DNA of 64,000 bases from Aquiflexum balticum DSM 16537 (GCF_900176595.1 NZ_LT838813.1:558001-622000); one strand, 5' to 3'; shown: positions 27,739 to 37,401, counted from the stretch's first letter. The notes: generated by a model from the letters alone, not told the origin. Made by a program: numbers and translations.

Positions 27739-27811
27739 CGCTGAAATTAAATTTTGATTTTTTTAAACAAGAAAAAATCCTGAACCTGATTGGTTAGGTA
27801 AAAATAAATTT

Positions 27812-28177
27812 TCAAGCTATGGCCGGTGGACCTCGATGCTCAAATCCAATATGGATTTCTGTCAAAAATGCATGGGAGATAAAGCCTGAAATAACGCTTT
27901 GAGAAACAAATTCAATAACGGGAATATCCAGAGCAAAATGAAGAATAAAATAATCCGCATCGGCAATAAGATCCAAAATAATCAATTCTATTTCGGTATG
28001 CCCATGGTCAGGAAGCGATTCCTGTTCCTGCGTTAAAATCGGATGAGCATGGGTAATTATTTTCCCGTTTGCCAGCTCATGAGAATGAAAAAACAATACT
28101 CCATTAGTCAGTATACTGAGCATCAAGGCCAAGCTTAAATGACTGAAAAGGGGTAATATTTTTCTGATGTGATACAA
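27812..28177 (-). CDS. Small His-rich membrane-associated protein
   Basis: A 121-residue protein with one N-terminal hydrophobic segment (residues 11-29). A cluster of histidines follows: FFHSHELANGKIITHAHPIL and DHGHTEIEL. The C-terminus is HIGFEHRGPPAIA. The His spacing suggests metal binding in the periplasm. I recall similar small proteins next to TonB-dependent receptors in Bacteroidota, but know no assigned function. It is 73 bases upstream of the receptor gene on the same strand, so the two are probably one unit, perhaps for zinc or copper handling. Confidence 0.6.
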   Translation of the reverse strand: MYHIRKILPLFSHLSLALMLSILTNGVLFFHSHELANGKIITHAHPILTQEQESLPDHGHTEIELIILDLIADADYFILHFALDIPVIEFVSQSVISGFISHAFLTEIHIGFEHRGPPAIA

Positions 28178-28291
28178 GGGGATCTTTATTTTAACAGATT
28201 GTCAACACGAAGGTAATAAAGTTTGTTAAGTAAGGTATTTCTTTTTTATTTTTAAATGTTGTCAAAATTTTTTTTTAGTTCCTTCTAAAAA

Positions 28292-28299
28292 TACCTTTG
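28292..28299 (+). promoter_or_regulatory. Putative -7 box TACCTTTG
   Basis: TACCTTTG matches TAnnTTTG and lies 25 bases before the ATG of the 124-residue hypothetical gene. The -33 region is a T-run without a clear TTG. Confidence 0.35.
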
Positions 28300-28324
28300 C
28301 CCATAATTTTATCTAATTTAAGAT

Positions 28325-28699
28325 ATGATCAATTATGATTTTCGGCCTTCGAGCTACTTTGAAGGTTCTTCTCCAAATATTCTTTTGGTCAGGCTGATAT
28401 ATCCGGAAAGTCAGTGGGGAGAGGAAATCAGCATTTATGCGAATGTGATGGACGGTGTGATTTATTACGAAGCCGTAGACTTTTATGGGAACGATTTTAA
28501 ATTGGATCCTGAAAAATCAAAGCTTCCCCTATCCCTTCAGGAGCTTATTCTAATGATTGAAAAAATGGATGTTGACCCTGATTCAGGGCAGGGAAATGTG
28601 AATCTTACTCTTTCAGGAATACCTGAAGCCAATAGTTTAATCTATCCTGAACTTCAGGAATACTTTTCAGAAAAACGTAAATTTTACAGGCTTAATTAA
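28325..28699 (+). CDS. Hypothetical protein, 124 residues
   Basis: A small soluble protein without signal peptide or membrane segment and with acidic character. Recognisable stretches are ILLVRLIYPESQWGEEISIY, YYEAVDFYGNDFKLDPEKS and ELILMIEKMDVDPDSGQGN. I do not recognise the family. Its stop codon overlaps the stop of a convergent small gene by two bases. Codon use looks like the neighbours. Confidence 0.55.
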   Translation: MINYDFRPSSYFEGSSPNILLVRLIYPESQWGEEISIYANVMDGVIYYEAVDFYGNDFKLDPEKSKLPLSLQELILMIEKMDVDPDSGQGNVNLTLSGIPEANSLIYPELQEYFSEKRKFYRLN

Positions 28700-28932
28700 A
28701 AATCCAAAATCGTTTCATAAGCCCTGGTCAAGATATGATGGGTTTTAAACCAATAATCATATGTTTCAAAAGAAATGCAGTCATTGATCTCGATTCCTTG
28801 AAAATTAAATATTTTGATGCTGTTTGGAGGAAGCCAGCTTCTCAGGTCATTGGCCTGATCTATTGTCAATTGGTTTAGTTGCACAATTTTTTTGCCTTCA
28901 ACCACAATTGGTATTAATTTGGTCATATTCAT
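28696..28932 (-). CDS. Hypothetical protein, 78 residues
   Basis: A small protein (MTKLIPIVVEGKKIVQLNQL..., DQANDLRSWLPPNSIKIF, CISFETYDYWF). It has no signal or membrane segment. Start could be Met1 or Met3 (28932 or 28926). It is tail-to-tail with the preceding hypothetical gene, the two stop codons overlapping. A 7-1-7 inverted repeat touches its start codon. Function unknown; the compact arrangement and protein-like composition argue for a real gene. Confidence 0.5.
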   Translation of the reverse strand: MNMTKLIPIVVEGKKIVQLNQLTIDQANDLRSWLPPNSIKIFNFQGIEINDCISFETYDYWFKTHHILTRAYETILDF

Positions 28933-28946
28933 TAAGTTTAACTTAA
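28932..28946. promoter_or_regulatory. Palindrome TTAAGTT-T-AACTTAA at a start codon
   Basis: A perfect 7-1-7 inverted repeat begins on the first base of the ATG of the 78-residue gene. It could be an operator or a small mRNA hairpin controlling that gene. AT-rich palindromes also arise by chance. Confidence 0.3.
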
Positions 28947-28999
28947 CAAAAGAACTCTTTTAGAATCAGGTTTTGATTATTTATAAATTATGATTTTGT

Positions 29000-29007
29000 T
29001 ATTTTTG
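29000..29007 (+). promoter_or_regulatory. Putative -7 box TATTTTTG
   Basis: TATTTTTG matches TAnnTTTG and lies 62 bases before the AEC transporter gene. No TTG is found at the preferred distance upstream (the nearest is 24 bases away). Confidence 0.3.
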
Positions 29008-29069
29008 AATTACACAAATAATTCAAATCACCACCTGATTCTAAATTTTTCTTTTCCTTCAACCTGTTT

Positions 29070-29975
29070 ATGCTGAACATCATCTTGATTGTTGTTTTCC
29101 TTCTTTTAGGTATCTCTGCCCAAAAATTAAAATTTTTACCAATTGATACTGCCCTATACCTGAATAAGTATCTGATTTATGTAGTGCTCCCTGCCCTTGC
29201 TTTGAAGTATCTTCCACAGATAGAATTGGTCCCACAACTTGCGCTTCCCATTGCTTCTGCATATATCAGTTTTGGGCTTTCATGGCTGATATTTGGATAC
29301 CTGGGAACTAGATTGAATTGGAAGCGATCAGTGACGGGATGTTTGATCATTGTTTCAGGATTGGCAAACACTTCATTTGTTGGATTCCCGATAGTTCAGG
29401 CACTTTATGGAGATGAAGGGGTGAAAATCGCCTTATTGATTGATCAGGCAGGTTCATTTATCATTGTCAGTAGCATTGCGGTGATCGTAGCCTCCATTTA
29501 CAGCACCGGCAAAAAAAGAAAAAGAGATATTACCAAAAAAATCCTAACATTCCCGCCCTTTTTATTTTTCCTTATCGCGATGGGGATGAATATCAATGGC
29601 TATTCGTTTTCCGGAAATTTCGAAACAATCCTTCAGGTGATTACAGCAACCCTGACACCGGTGGCATTGACTGCGGTGGGCTTACAGGTGAAAATCAATT
29701 CAAATGCTTTCCGTTCCAAATTCCTTTGGATGGGTTTAGGGTATAAACTTCTTCTGATTCCTTTGATAATTTGGATTCTCTTCAAAAAAGTATTCTTGCT
29801 CGAGGGACTTTTATTGCAGGTTTCTGTAATTGAAACAGCCATGGCTCCCATGATTACAGGATCCATCATCGCCATCACGCATGATCTGGAACCAAAGCTT
29901 GCTTCGCTATTGGTAGGCGTTGGAATTCCCCTCTCTTTTGTTACTCTTGCAATCTGGTATTTTTTATTAGGTTAA
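29070..29975 (+). CDS. AEC-family (auxin efflux carrier-like) transporter
   Basis: A 301-residue integral membrane protein with about ten hydrophobic segments in two five-helix halves, as in the AEC/BASS fold. Family-like stretches are KYLIYVVLPALALKYL, SGLANTSFVGFPIVQALYGD (the conserved NTxFxGxP motif) and ATLTPVALTAVGLQVKI. Members export or import organic acids such as malate; the substrate here is unknown. The 3' end overlaps the stop of the convergent AsmA-like gene by four bases. Confidence 0.88.
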   Translation: MLNIILIVVFLLLGISAQKLKFLPIDTALYLNKYLIYVVLPALALKYLPQIELVPQLALPIASAYISFGLSWLIFGYLGTRLNWKRSVTGCLIIVSGLANTSFVGFPIVQALYGDEGVKIALLIDQAGSFIIVSSIAVIVASIYSTGKKRKRDITKKILTFPPFLFFLIAMGMNINGYSFSGNFETILQVITATLTPVALTAVGLQVKINSNAFRSKFLWMGLGYKLLLIPLIIWILFKKVFLLEGLLLQVSVIETAMAPMITGSIIAITHDLEPKLASLLVGVGIPLSFVTLAIWYFLLG

Positions 29976-32956
29976 TTCTTCTTTGTAGTATCCGGTTTTG
30001 CAGGCTTCGGTTTTCCCAAAATCCCTCTTAAAAGGTTTTTTGCTTCATCAACCGCCTTATCTTTGGTTTCGGAAATCTTCTTGTCTGCTTCTTTTTGAAG
30101 ACTATCCTGGATCATCTGGGATTTTAATGTAAGTTCTTTTTTCAAACTGTCTTCAGCTGCCTGAAATTGTTGTTTGGCCTGTTCCTGAATATTTTCCTTT
30201 TCAGCTGCTCCTCTTGACTTTAGAGCTGATGTCAAAAGATTCTCTATGCTATTTCCGCCTGCTAACCCAATCTTTGGGCTGTTATAGGTCCCTCCCAGAT
30301 TAATGGCAATGGGAATAAGAGTGGATTGATCCATCTGATTTCCTGAAATAGCTGCGAGAAGTGCGTTGGCCTGAGAACCGAATTCTCCTGCCGGCACCTG
30401 CATATTGATCAGATAATTGATAGAGCCATCAAACCCGGTACTTCCCTGTATATTTGCCTGATAGTCCCAAAGCTTGACATCAAAAGGTTTGACGTCCATT
30501 ACCCCTTGGTTAATTTCTATAGGAATACTGAGGTTTCTAAATTGAAGTGTATTGGTATCATTCAGTTTAGTAAGACTGGTTATGCCCTGCAACAAAGTAC
30601 TGTTTTGAAAAGATGCTTCGGTTACTTTCAGTAAGCCTTTTAAATCCAAAGAAGAAAGTAACGGCATCATATCCTGACCAAGAGTTCCGGAAAAATCAAG
30701 ATTAGTATTGAAGTTTCCGGTCAGGTGCTGGGCAATCGGAGCAAATGCCTTTACGGTATTGAACGATTGAAAGGCTTGGGGAATACTAAGATTGGCCAAA
30801 TTAAGGCTGAAATCAAATTTTGGAGCTGTAAGATCTCTTGGGTCGTAGGAACCATTCATCATCACCTTCCCGCCCAATGTGCTCATGGAAGCATCTTTAA
30901 AACTCAACACCCCCTCTTTCAAGGCCAAGCTTCCCTGAATATCTTTCAAAACAAGGTTGTCATATAGCACTTCCGCAGCCGCTACAGACATATTGAAATC
31001 AATGTTTTTGGGCAATTCAATCACTGTAAGTGCCGAACTTTCAGTGCTGCCTGTATCCGTCATCCACTCATTGACATTGAATTTACTTGAATTTAATGTC
31101 AACTGACCCTTCAGGGTCTCATCGTCTTTAAGGATATAATTGACGTAATTGGAAAGAAATCCTGAGGCAAGCAATGGACTTTCTCCTACTCTTGAATCAA
31201 ATTTTGTCAGGTTGATCCTATCCGGCGAAAAATCAGCATCGGCCTGATGGATTCTAATTCCCTGAGGTAAATCAGCTGAAGTAAAATAAAAATTCGATAT
31301 ACTTGCCGAACCCCGTGTATCCAGTCTGTTGTACCTTCCTGCTTCCACATCCTGATAAGATCCTTTGGTCTGAATATCTGCCATGACTTTCCCTTCCATG
31401 ATGATGCCTTCCATTGGGAAAATCGCCAGCATTTTACCAAAATCCAATGTTCCCTTTAAAGCACCGTCCCAATTGAGCAATGAAAAATCATTGATTTTCA
31501 ACCTTCCGGAGATTTGTTCATCCTCTAATTCAAATCCAAATTGGCTTAAATCAACCAAAAAGTCATTCATATCTCCGGTTGGATTCAATATGGAAGCATT
31601 CACATTTAAATTTTCGATCGGAGCAGGATAATCAGCACTTTTGATATATGCATTGCTGAGCAGCATTTTTGCATCGATAGTAGGAATAATCTGGGCGGCA
31701 GAGTCATATTTGCCTTTTGCTTGGGCATTGACATCTAGAATTCCTTTCAGCGTCAATCCTTCAACAGGAAAAATGGAAGTAACTTCTTCCAAATTTAATT
31801 TTCCTTTTAAAGCTCCATCCATTTCGTAAGTGAGCAGATCGGCCAGAAAAAATCTTCCTGAAACAGGGTTCGTCCCAAAATCAAGATTGAAAGTTGGAAT
31901 ATTAACTGAAGTATTGTCCAGGTTATTCGTAGCGTTCTTGACCTGCATATCCAGATTTATATTACTGACAGGCCTGGGTAAATCCGGATATTGGAACATC
32001 CCATCTGCTACCTTTATTGAAACATCAAAGGCGGGAAAACTCTGTTCATTATAAATTCCTTTCAAAAATCCAGAAAAATCCATAGTTCCTGAAGTTTTTA
32101 TGTCAGAGAAATTATCGGTATAAATGCCCGGTACTAAGGAAAGTATGCTTTTGAATGAGTTGTTTTTACCTTCAAAGGTCAGGTCTAATTCAATGTCATC
32201 ATCCGGCATAGCGATTAAACCCTGAAAACCAAAAAGAAAATCATTGATATTGAAATCCCCGTCCCCGAAAGAAAACTTCATTTGATCCATATCAATATTC
32301 ATCAAGGTTTCTCCCTTAAATTTTTTATTTCTAAGGTAATTGGTGCCCTCATAGGAAATATCAGCAATCATTGCTTCCATTTTCACAGGCAAATCATACA
32401 CATCAAGTGTAAAATCCCCTTTTCCTTCCATTTTGATTTTTCCCAAAGCCATAAAATATTGAAGCTGTCTGTCATCATAGACCACATCAAAATCATTTAC
32501 TTCGATCAGGTCAATGCCTATCTGGAAATTACTTTCGGGTTCTGTTTCCTCTGATGGATAGGTGATATCATAATTGGCAGTCCCATCTTCAAGAACTTTA
32601 ACATATAAACTCCCACCGTCCAGGTGAATTCCTGTCAGAGAGGGATAATCACCAAATAGAACAGACCTGAGATTGAAATCGACCTGCAATCTGTCCATAT
32701 GGACCAATGTGTCATTCTGGAAAGGGGGGTTGCCAATTATACCAAACTCCTTGATAGTTGCAGAGACATGTGGAAACCTTTTGAATATACTTAAACTGAT
32801 ATTCTTAAAGTCGTAGTAAACCTGTGCATTCACAGACTCGGATATTTCCTTATCAATCCGCTCGACAATTTTATCTTTGAAAATAAAAGGCAGTGCCACC
32901 GCAGAAGCTATCAAAAGCACTAAGATGGAAACAATAATTATCAATAACCTTTTCAT
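29972..32956 (-). CDS. AsmA-like envelope protein
   Basis: A 994-residue protein with an N-terminal membrane anchor (residues 5-28), then the AsmA N-terminal domain (GFKDKIVERIDKEISES-like start and SLSIFKRFPHVSATIKEFG). Long repeated beta-rich units follow (DVNAQAKGKYD, MADIQTKGSY, LNLANLSIPQAFQSF). Near the end is an AsmA_2-type region (LALKEGVLSFKDASMSTLGG). The final 80 residues are a charged coiled coil (EQAKQQFQAAEDSLKKELTL). AsmA-like proteins are thought to bridge inner and outer membrane and move phospholipids. It is monocistronic, with the IMPase gene 66 bases upstream on the same strand. Confidence 0.88.
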   Translation of the reverse strand: MKRLLIIIVSILVLLIASAVALPFIFKDKIVERIDKEISESVNAQVYYDFKNISLSIFKRFPHVSATIKEFGIIGNPPFQNDTLVHMDRLQVDFNLRSVLFGDYPSLTGIHLDGGSLYVKVLEDGTANYDITYPSEETEPESNFQIGIDLIEVNDFDVVYDDRQLQYFMALGKIKMEGKGDFTLDVYDLPVKMEAMIADISYEGTNYLRNKKFKGETLMNIDMDQMKFSFGDGDFNINDFLFGFQGLIAMPDDDIELDLTFEGKNNSFKSILSLVPGIYTDNFSDIKTSGTMDFSGFLKGIYNEQSFPAFDVSIKVADGMFQYPDLPRPVSNINLDMQVKNATNNLDNTSVNIPTFNLDFGTNPVSGRFFLADLLTYEMDGALKGKLNLEEVTSIFPVEGLTLKGILDVNAQAKGKYDSAAQIIPTIDAKMLLSNAYIKSADYPAPIENLNVNASILNPTGDMNDFLVDLSQFGFELEDEQISGRLKINDFSLLNWDGALKGTLDFGKMLAIFPMEGIIMEGKVMADIQTKGSYQDVEAGRYNRLDTRGSASISNFYFTSADLPQGIRIHQADADFSPDRINLTKFDSRVGESPLLASGFLSNYVNYILKDDETLKGQLTLNSSKFNVNEWMTDTGSTESSALTVIELPKNIDFNMSVAAAEVLYDNLVLKDIQGSLALKEGVLSFKDASMSTLGGKVMMNGSYDPRDLTAPKFDFSLNLANLSIPQAFQSFNTVKAFAPIAQHLTGNFNTNLDFSGTLGQDMMPLLSSLDLKGLLKVTEASFQNSTLLQGITSLTKLNDTNTLQFRNLSIPIEINQGVMDVKPFDVKLWDYQANIQGSTGFDGSINYLINMQVPAGEFGSQANALLAAISGNQMDQSTLIPIAINLGGTYNSPKIGLAGGNSIENLLTSALKSRGAAEKENIQEQAKQQFQAAEDSLKKELTLKSQMIQDSLQKEADKKISETKDKAVDEAKNLLRGILGKPKPAKPDTTKKN

Positions 32957-32990
32957 GATTTTTTCTATAACGAACCCATTGAATAACGAA

Positions 32991-33014
32991 AAAAGTATCC
33001 CGAAAGATGCTTTT
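32991..33014 (-). terminator. Terminator after the IMPase gene
   Basis: A 9-bp stem (AAAAGCATC / GATACTTTT, one G-T pair) with a six-base loop is followed on the minus strand by a run of T. It ends transcription of the IMPase gene just before the AsmA-like gene. Confidence 0.6.
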
Positions 33015-33022
33015 CTTATCCC

Positions 33023-33817
33023 TTAATCCCACACATCCTGTAAAAGTGCATCAAACTCCTGATGGATCAATCCATTGGAAGCAAGAATCTCTCTTCCAAA
33101 AAGATAATCATCTCCTTGTCTGAAATCAGTGACCATTCCACCCGCTTCTTTGACGATCAATGCTCCTGCTGCCACATCATAAGGTTTGAGATTGAATTCA
33201 AAAAATCCGTCTGCCCGTCCGGCAGCTACATAGCACAGATCCATGGCGGCGCTTCCCAATCTTCTTATTCCATGGGTTTTCTGCATAAGCATTTTCAAGG
33301 CATCCAAATACGCATCAATCTGGTTAAAGGCACTGTAAGGAAATCCTGTAGCAATCAGACTTTCCCCAAGATTGGCAGCCTTACTTACTTTAATGGGCGT
33401 ACCATTACAAAAAGCACCTTTCCCTTTCAAAGCATAAAAGCATTCGTGAAAATTGATTTCATAAACTACTCCCAATATAATTTCATCCAGATGTCTTAGA
33501 CCTATACTTACGGCAAAAATCGGTAAGCCATGAATGAAATTTGTAGTGCCATCCAAAGGATCTATGATCCAAGTAAATTCCTTGCCTTCTGTCTGTGCTG
33601 TGCCTTCTTCGGTGATAAAATCAGACCCTGGAAGAATTTTGGATAGCCCTTCCACAATCATTTTTTCAGCTTCTTTATCTACATAAGATACAAGGTCATT
33701 GAGTCCTTTTTGCTCAACGCTTTTCACATCAAACGTCTGTCTTTCTTTTCTAATAAAAACTCCTGCAGATTCAGCTACTTCAATGGTTTGTTTTAATACT
33801 TGTGATAAATCAATCAT
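33023..33817 (-). CDS. Inositol monophosphatase family protein
   Basis: A 264-residue member of the Mg-dependent IMPase/CysQ/FBPase superfamily. The metal-binding motif A is WIIDPLDGTTNFIHGLP (about residues 81-97), with ITEEG before it, and motif B is PYDVAAGALIVKEAGG (about 212-227). These enzymes dephosphorylate inositol-1-phosphate or related small substrates; in bacteria the true substrate is often unclear. The gene lies about 95 bases after rsmI on the same strand. Confidence 0.93.
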   Translation of the reverse strand: MIDLSQVLKQTIEVAESAGVFIRKERQTFDVKSVEQKGLNDLVSYVDKEAEKMIVEGLSKILPGSDFITEEGTAQTEGKEFTWIIDPLDGTTNFIHGLPIFAVSIGLRHLDEIILGVVYEINFHECFYALKGKGAFCNGTPIKVSKAANLGESLIATGFPYSAFNQIDAYLDALKMLMQKTHGIRRLGSAAMDLCYVAAGRADGFFEFNLKPYDVAAGALIVKEAGGMVTDFRQGDDYLFGREILASNGLIHQEFDALLQDVWD

Positions 33818-33911
33818 TCTGCGAGATAGGTTATTTTTTTATTGAAAGATTTAAAATTAAAAAATTGTAAGATTAAATTGGTCTTTAAGCATAATCAGAG
33901 AATCATGATCA

Positions 33912-34622
33912 CTATACGTTTTTTCCTACTCCCTGGAGCACAATTACGATCTCTCCTTTTATCGGATTTTCTTTATAATATTCAATCAGCTCCTCCAGTG
34001 TACCTCTGACATTTTCTTCAAAAACTTTTGTCAATTCCCTGGATACACTTGCCATACGGTCCTTACCAAAATTTTCTGCAAACTGTTCAAGGGTTTTCAT
34101 CAGCCGGTGCGGGGACTCATAAAATATCATTGTCCGGGATTCTTCCAAAAGAGATTCAATTCTGGTTTTCCTGCCTTTTTTATGAGGCAAAAATCCCTCG
34201 AAGGTAAACCTATCATTGGGCAGACCTGAATTGACCAAAGCAGGAACAAAGGCAGTCGGACCTGGAAGGCAATTCACCTCGATTCCTACATCCTTAGCAG
34301 CTCTTACCAATAAAAATCCGGGATCAGATATCCCGGGCGTACCTGCATCACTGACCAAGGCCATGACTTCTCCTTTTTTTAGCCTTTCAATAAGTCTCTC
34401 AACAGTCTTGTGTTCATTGAAAATATGATAACTCTGTAAAGGCCGTTGTATTTCATAATGCTTGAGCAACTTTCCTGTTGTGCGGGTATCCTCCGCAAGG
34501 ATGACATCCACGGATTTCAGTACTTCAATAGCCCTAAAAGTAATGTCTTTAAGATTACCGATGGGAGTAGGCACAAGAAAGAGTTGAACGGGTCTTTCTT
34601 CAGAAATATCAGATTTCATCAA
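33912..34622 (-). CDS. rsmI: 16S rRNA 2'-O-methyltransferase RsmI
   Basis: A 236-residue SAM-dependent tetrapyrrole-methylase-fold enzyme that methylates C1402 of 16S rRNA. Motifs are [47 protein letters not shown] (the SAM site), [17 protein letters not shown] and FYESPHR. Tandem ATG codons (34622, 34619) are possible starts; both overlap the end of the upstream pterin dehydratase gene by 11-14 bases, so the two are translationally coupled. Confidence 0.95.
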   Translation of the reverse strand: MMKSDISEERPVQLFLVPTPIGNLKDITFRAIEVLKSVDVILAEDTRTTGKLLKHYEIQRPLQSYHIFNEHKTVERLIERLKKGEVMALVSDAGTPGISDPGFLLVRAAKDVGIEVNCLPGPTAFVPALVNSGLPNDRFTFEGFLPHKKGRKTRIESLLEESRTMIFYESPHRLMKTLEQFAENFGKDRMASVSRELTKVFEENVRGTLEELIEYYKENPIKGEIVIVLQGVGKNV

Positions 34623-34836
34623 TGGCTTTGGCTAAGTCTCTATCTTTTTGGGTTATGACATTCCCTTTATCATGGGTGGTCAGCTCAATATTTACCGTAT
34701 TGTATACATTGCTCCAATTAGGATGATGGTCATGTTTTTCAGCAAGGAAAGCGACTCTTGTCATAAAGGCAAAAGCTTCTTGAAAGTCTTTGAATTTAAA
34801 GGTTCTTTTTAGTTTGTTGTTTTCTTCGGTCCACAT
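34609..34836 (-). CDS. 4a-hydroxytetrahydrobiopterin dehydratase (PCD/DCoH-like)
   Basis: A 75-residue protein with the PCD core [20 protein letters not shown] followed by [22 protein letters not shown], which includes the catalytic His residues. PCD proteins recycle the pterin cofactor of aromatic amino-acid hydroxylases; in bacteria lacking those enzymes the role is open. It is shorter at the N-terminus than many relatives (about 95-110 residues). It lies between the DUF493 gene and rsmI in one operon. Confidence 0.9.
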   Translation of the reverse strand: MWTEENNKLKRTFKFKDFQEAFAFMTRVAFLAEKHDHHPNWSNVYNTVNIELTTHDKGNVITQKDRDLAKAIDEI

Positions 34837-34847
34837 AACTGTTTTTT

Positions 34848-35114
34848 TTAAAGTGAAATTACCCCTTCAATCTTCGATGCTTTTTCGTAAATATCCAATA
34901 TTGACTCACTATTGGGCATCATTGCCTTAATGGTCGCAGATACATATTTGCCCTTTGAAGAGGTCTTTAAGGTCATCTTATTATTAGGCAATAACGCTGC
35001 CACTTTTTGTTCTTTGCCACTGGGGACTATAAATTTAAACATATACAAGGTCGGGAAGGAAGTTTGGGCTTCCAGTTTTTCCTTGAATGATTCTTTGTCA
35101 AATGCATGTTTCAT
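34848..35114 (-). CDS. DUF493 family protein
   Basis: An 88-residue protein. The start is put at [20 protein letters not shown] (35114); the open frame goes further upstream, but the extension runs through a transcription terminator. The ferredoxin-like core ([35 protein letters not shown] and [16 protein letters not shown]) matches DUF493/YbeD, a small regulatory-type domain of unknown role. It is followed after 11 bases by the pterin dehydratase gene. Confidence 0.8.
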   Translation of the reverse strand: MKHAFDKESFKEKLEAQTSFPTLYMFKFIVPSGKEQKVAALLPNNKMTLKTSSKGKYVSATIKAMMPNSESILDIYEKASKIEGVISL

Positions 35115-35172
35115 TTTTGGCCAATTTAAGTTTTGAACAACATTTTGATGAAATAAAATCCAAAGACAAAAA

Positions 35173-35200
35173 AAAACCCGTGAACGGATCCACGGGTTTT
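35173..35200 (-). terminator. Strong terminator after the PpiD-like gene
   Basis: A 10-bp stem (AAAACCCGTG / CACGGGTTTT) with an eight-base loop, followed on the minus strand by about ten T, lies 17 bases after the stop of the PpiD-like gene. Confidence 0.92.
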
Positions 35201-35216
35201 GATTCTTAATCACGGT

Positions 35217-37328
35217 TTAGAAAAATTTATATCTATAATCTTTGACATTAGCCAAATCTTCTAAAGCCATCATTATCATGTATGAAGTTCTTTGAGAAGC
35301 ATTGAGGGTAAGTTGTCTTTGATAACTGTTATAATCTGCAATTTCTGGGGAAGGAGTCAAAGAATTCAATTTCAATACGATGATTCCAACATCCTCATGT
35401 ATGGGTCTGCTGATATCTCCGGGATTTTGAAGTCCAAAGACCGCGCCAATAGCCTTAGGGGCAAATCCCACTCCTGGTAATACTGATGCGTTTAGCCTAA
35501 GGTCTGCTGTATTGTCCAAAGAAGCTACATCTTCAAATAAAGCCTGCATCTCTTCAAGTGATGCATTATCTTTGATTTTTTCTTTGATCATTTCAGCTTT
35601 CTTATCATTTCTGACCTGAGTCAATACCTGCTGCCTTACTTGATCCAAGCTTGCGGTACCTTCTTCATATTTGTTTTTAAGGGTAGCTACGATATACGTA
35701 TTGTCCAATTCAAACACCTGTGAAACTTTTCCAACTGAGGCATCATTAAATGCCCATCTGATTACCTCTCTCGCATTTTGAAGGTTATTTAAATTCCTCG
35801 CAAATGCATCTACATTATTTGCCTGAATGATTCTATAACCTTCTTTTTCAGCATTGGCAACAAACTCTTTGGCATTACCGGTGTTGGCCGCAAAAAAATC
35901 AGCTTTCCTGAAAACATCATTTCTAGTGGCATCACTAGGACCCAACTCCAACTCTAGAGTAGCAATTTTATAGGTCTCAGTCTGGGGAAGGTCTGTAACA
36001 CTGATGATATGAAATCCATATTCAGTTTCCACTAATCTGTTGATCAATCCTGTACTTTTAGCTTCAAAAGAAACATTTGCAAATTCCTCCACAAAATCTG
36101 CTTTGGCAAACCATCCTAAGTCACCACCTCGCTGTGCTGTGCCATCCTGACCATACTGAGCAGCGGCTGCGGCAAAATTAAGGCCTTCCTGAATTTCTTT
36201 CAATACACCCTGAGCCGTCTGTCTCACTTGTTCTTTTGCATCCCCCTCCAAGTCTTGCGCTCCGAAAAGAATGTGGCTTGCTCTCATTTTGGGAGTACCA
36301 TCAAATTTTGAAGTGATTTTATGGCTGACATATGAAGACCTGTTGGTGAGGAAAGGACCATAAGTCTCTCCTTCTACAAATTCATCTACATTGGATGTAA
36401 GTGTATTTGGCAAAACATCACCGGGGCCAAAGGTTGAAAACGGTTGTAAGCCTTCTGAATTACGAACGACAAATAGGGAATCATTGCTGGTACTCCTCAA
36501 TTCTTCAGTTAATTCCCTGATTTCGCTGATTACAGTTGCTGAATCTTCACCACTTGGATTGAGCTCGAAGCTGACATAATCCAAATCAATTGCATTTGAG
36601 ACCTTAAACTTATCAGGATTCTTGCTGATATAATCTTTCAGTTCACTGTCCGAAACCTGAACCAATGAATCGGATATAGCATAAAATGGAATGAATAAAT
36701 GATCCACATCCGCTATGGAGTTGGTCATTTTATGTTCTAACTTACCTTCCTTGGAATTGGCATATTCAGAGGTCGACAAAAGATTGTCATACTTGATCCT
36801 TAACCTTGCATTGGCAAACATTCTTTCCTGCTGAGCCCAATAGGCTCTTTGCTCCGGACCTGCTGCGTCGAGGGATTGAAGGAATGATACCAATTGGGTT
36901 CTGTCAAATTCACCTGTCTGCGGATTGGTCAGCTGCTGCCTAAGCTCAGCGATGATGTTTTTGCCCTGAACAAGGTCAACCAATTCAGCATCGGAAACAG
37001 TCAGTCCCAATGCTTCATATTGCGATTCAAAGACCCGCTCCACAATCAAAGCCCTCCATGCCTGTTCACGGATGGAGTTCATTTCAGCTTCGGAAGGGGT
37101 CCTTCCTGTATTTTGTTGAAATGAAAATTTTGTTTCCTCTATTTTTTGGATGTATTCCTCATAAGAAATACTTTCACCTGCAATCTCACCTACTTCGTTT
37201 GATTTGCCGCCCAAAAGGGTGGAATTTGGACTTAAAATATCTCCTCCTACAAGGAAAAATATCAATCCCACTGCAATAACACCTATTGCAAGACCTGTTC
37301 TCTGTCTGATTTTTTTAATTAAAGCCAT
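35217..37328 (-). CDS. PpiD/SurA-like periplasmic peptidylprolyl isomerase
   Basis: A 703-residue membrane-anchored chaperone. It starts with MALIKKIRQRTGLAIGVIAV and one transmembrane helix (about 12-29). A SurA-N-like helical domain (about 40-250) follows, then a parvulin domain (about 345-445, MRASHILFGA, GDLGWFAKADFVEEF, ETEYGFHIISVTD). A long C-terminal region ends NVKDYRYKFF. Such proteins assist folding of outer-membrane proteins leaving the Sec pore. It ends the envelope cluster lptC - small membrane protein - CorC-like - PpiD-like, and is followed by a strong terminator. Confidence 0.9.
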   Translation of the reverse strand: MALIKKIRQRTGLAIGVIAVGLIFFLVGGDILSPNSTLLGGKSNEVGEIAGESISYEEYIQKIEETKFSFQQNTGRTPSEAEMNSIREQAWRALIVERVFESQYEALGLTVSDAELVDLVQGKNIIAELRQQLTNPQTGEFDRTQLVSFLQSLDAAGPEQRAYWAQQERMFANARLRIKYDNLLSTSEYANSKEGKLEHKMTNSIADVDHLFIPFYAISDSLVQVSDSELKDYISKNPDKFKVSNAIDLDYVSFELNPSGEDSATVISEIRELTEELRSTSNDSLFVVRNSEGLQPFSTFGPGDVLPNTLTSNVDEFVEGETYGPFLTNRSSYVSHKITSKFDGTPKMRASHILFGAQDLEGDAKEQVRQTAQGVLKEIQEGLNFAAAAAQYGQDGTAQRGGDLGWFAKADFVEEFANVSFEAKSTGLINRLVETEYGFHIISVTDLPQTETYKIATLELELGPSDATRNDVFRKADFFAANTGNAKEFVANAEKEGYRIIQANNVDAFARNLNNLQNAREVIRWAFNDASVGKVSQVFELDNTYIVATLKNKYEEGTASLDQVRQQVLTQVRNDKKAEMIKEKIKDNASLEEMQALFEDVASLDNTADLRLNASVLPGVGFAPKAIGAVFGLQNPGDISRPIHEDVGIIVLKLNSLTPSPEIADYNSYQRQLTLNASQRTSYMIMMALEDLANVKDYRYKFF

Positions 37329-37401
37329 TCTCCTGTTTGTTGAAGTGCCGCAAAATAATTCAATCTGCGTGTAAATTCAAAATATAATCTTTGTCAATAA
37401 A

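Noticed and set aside
35115-35213. 33-codon N-terminal extension of the DUF493 gene
   Set aside because: It would be translated from the terminator hairpin of the preceding gene.
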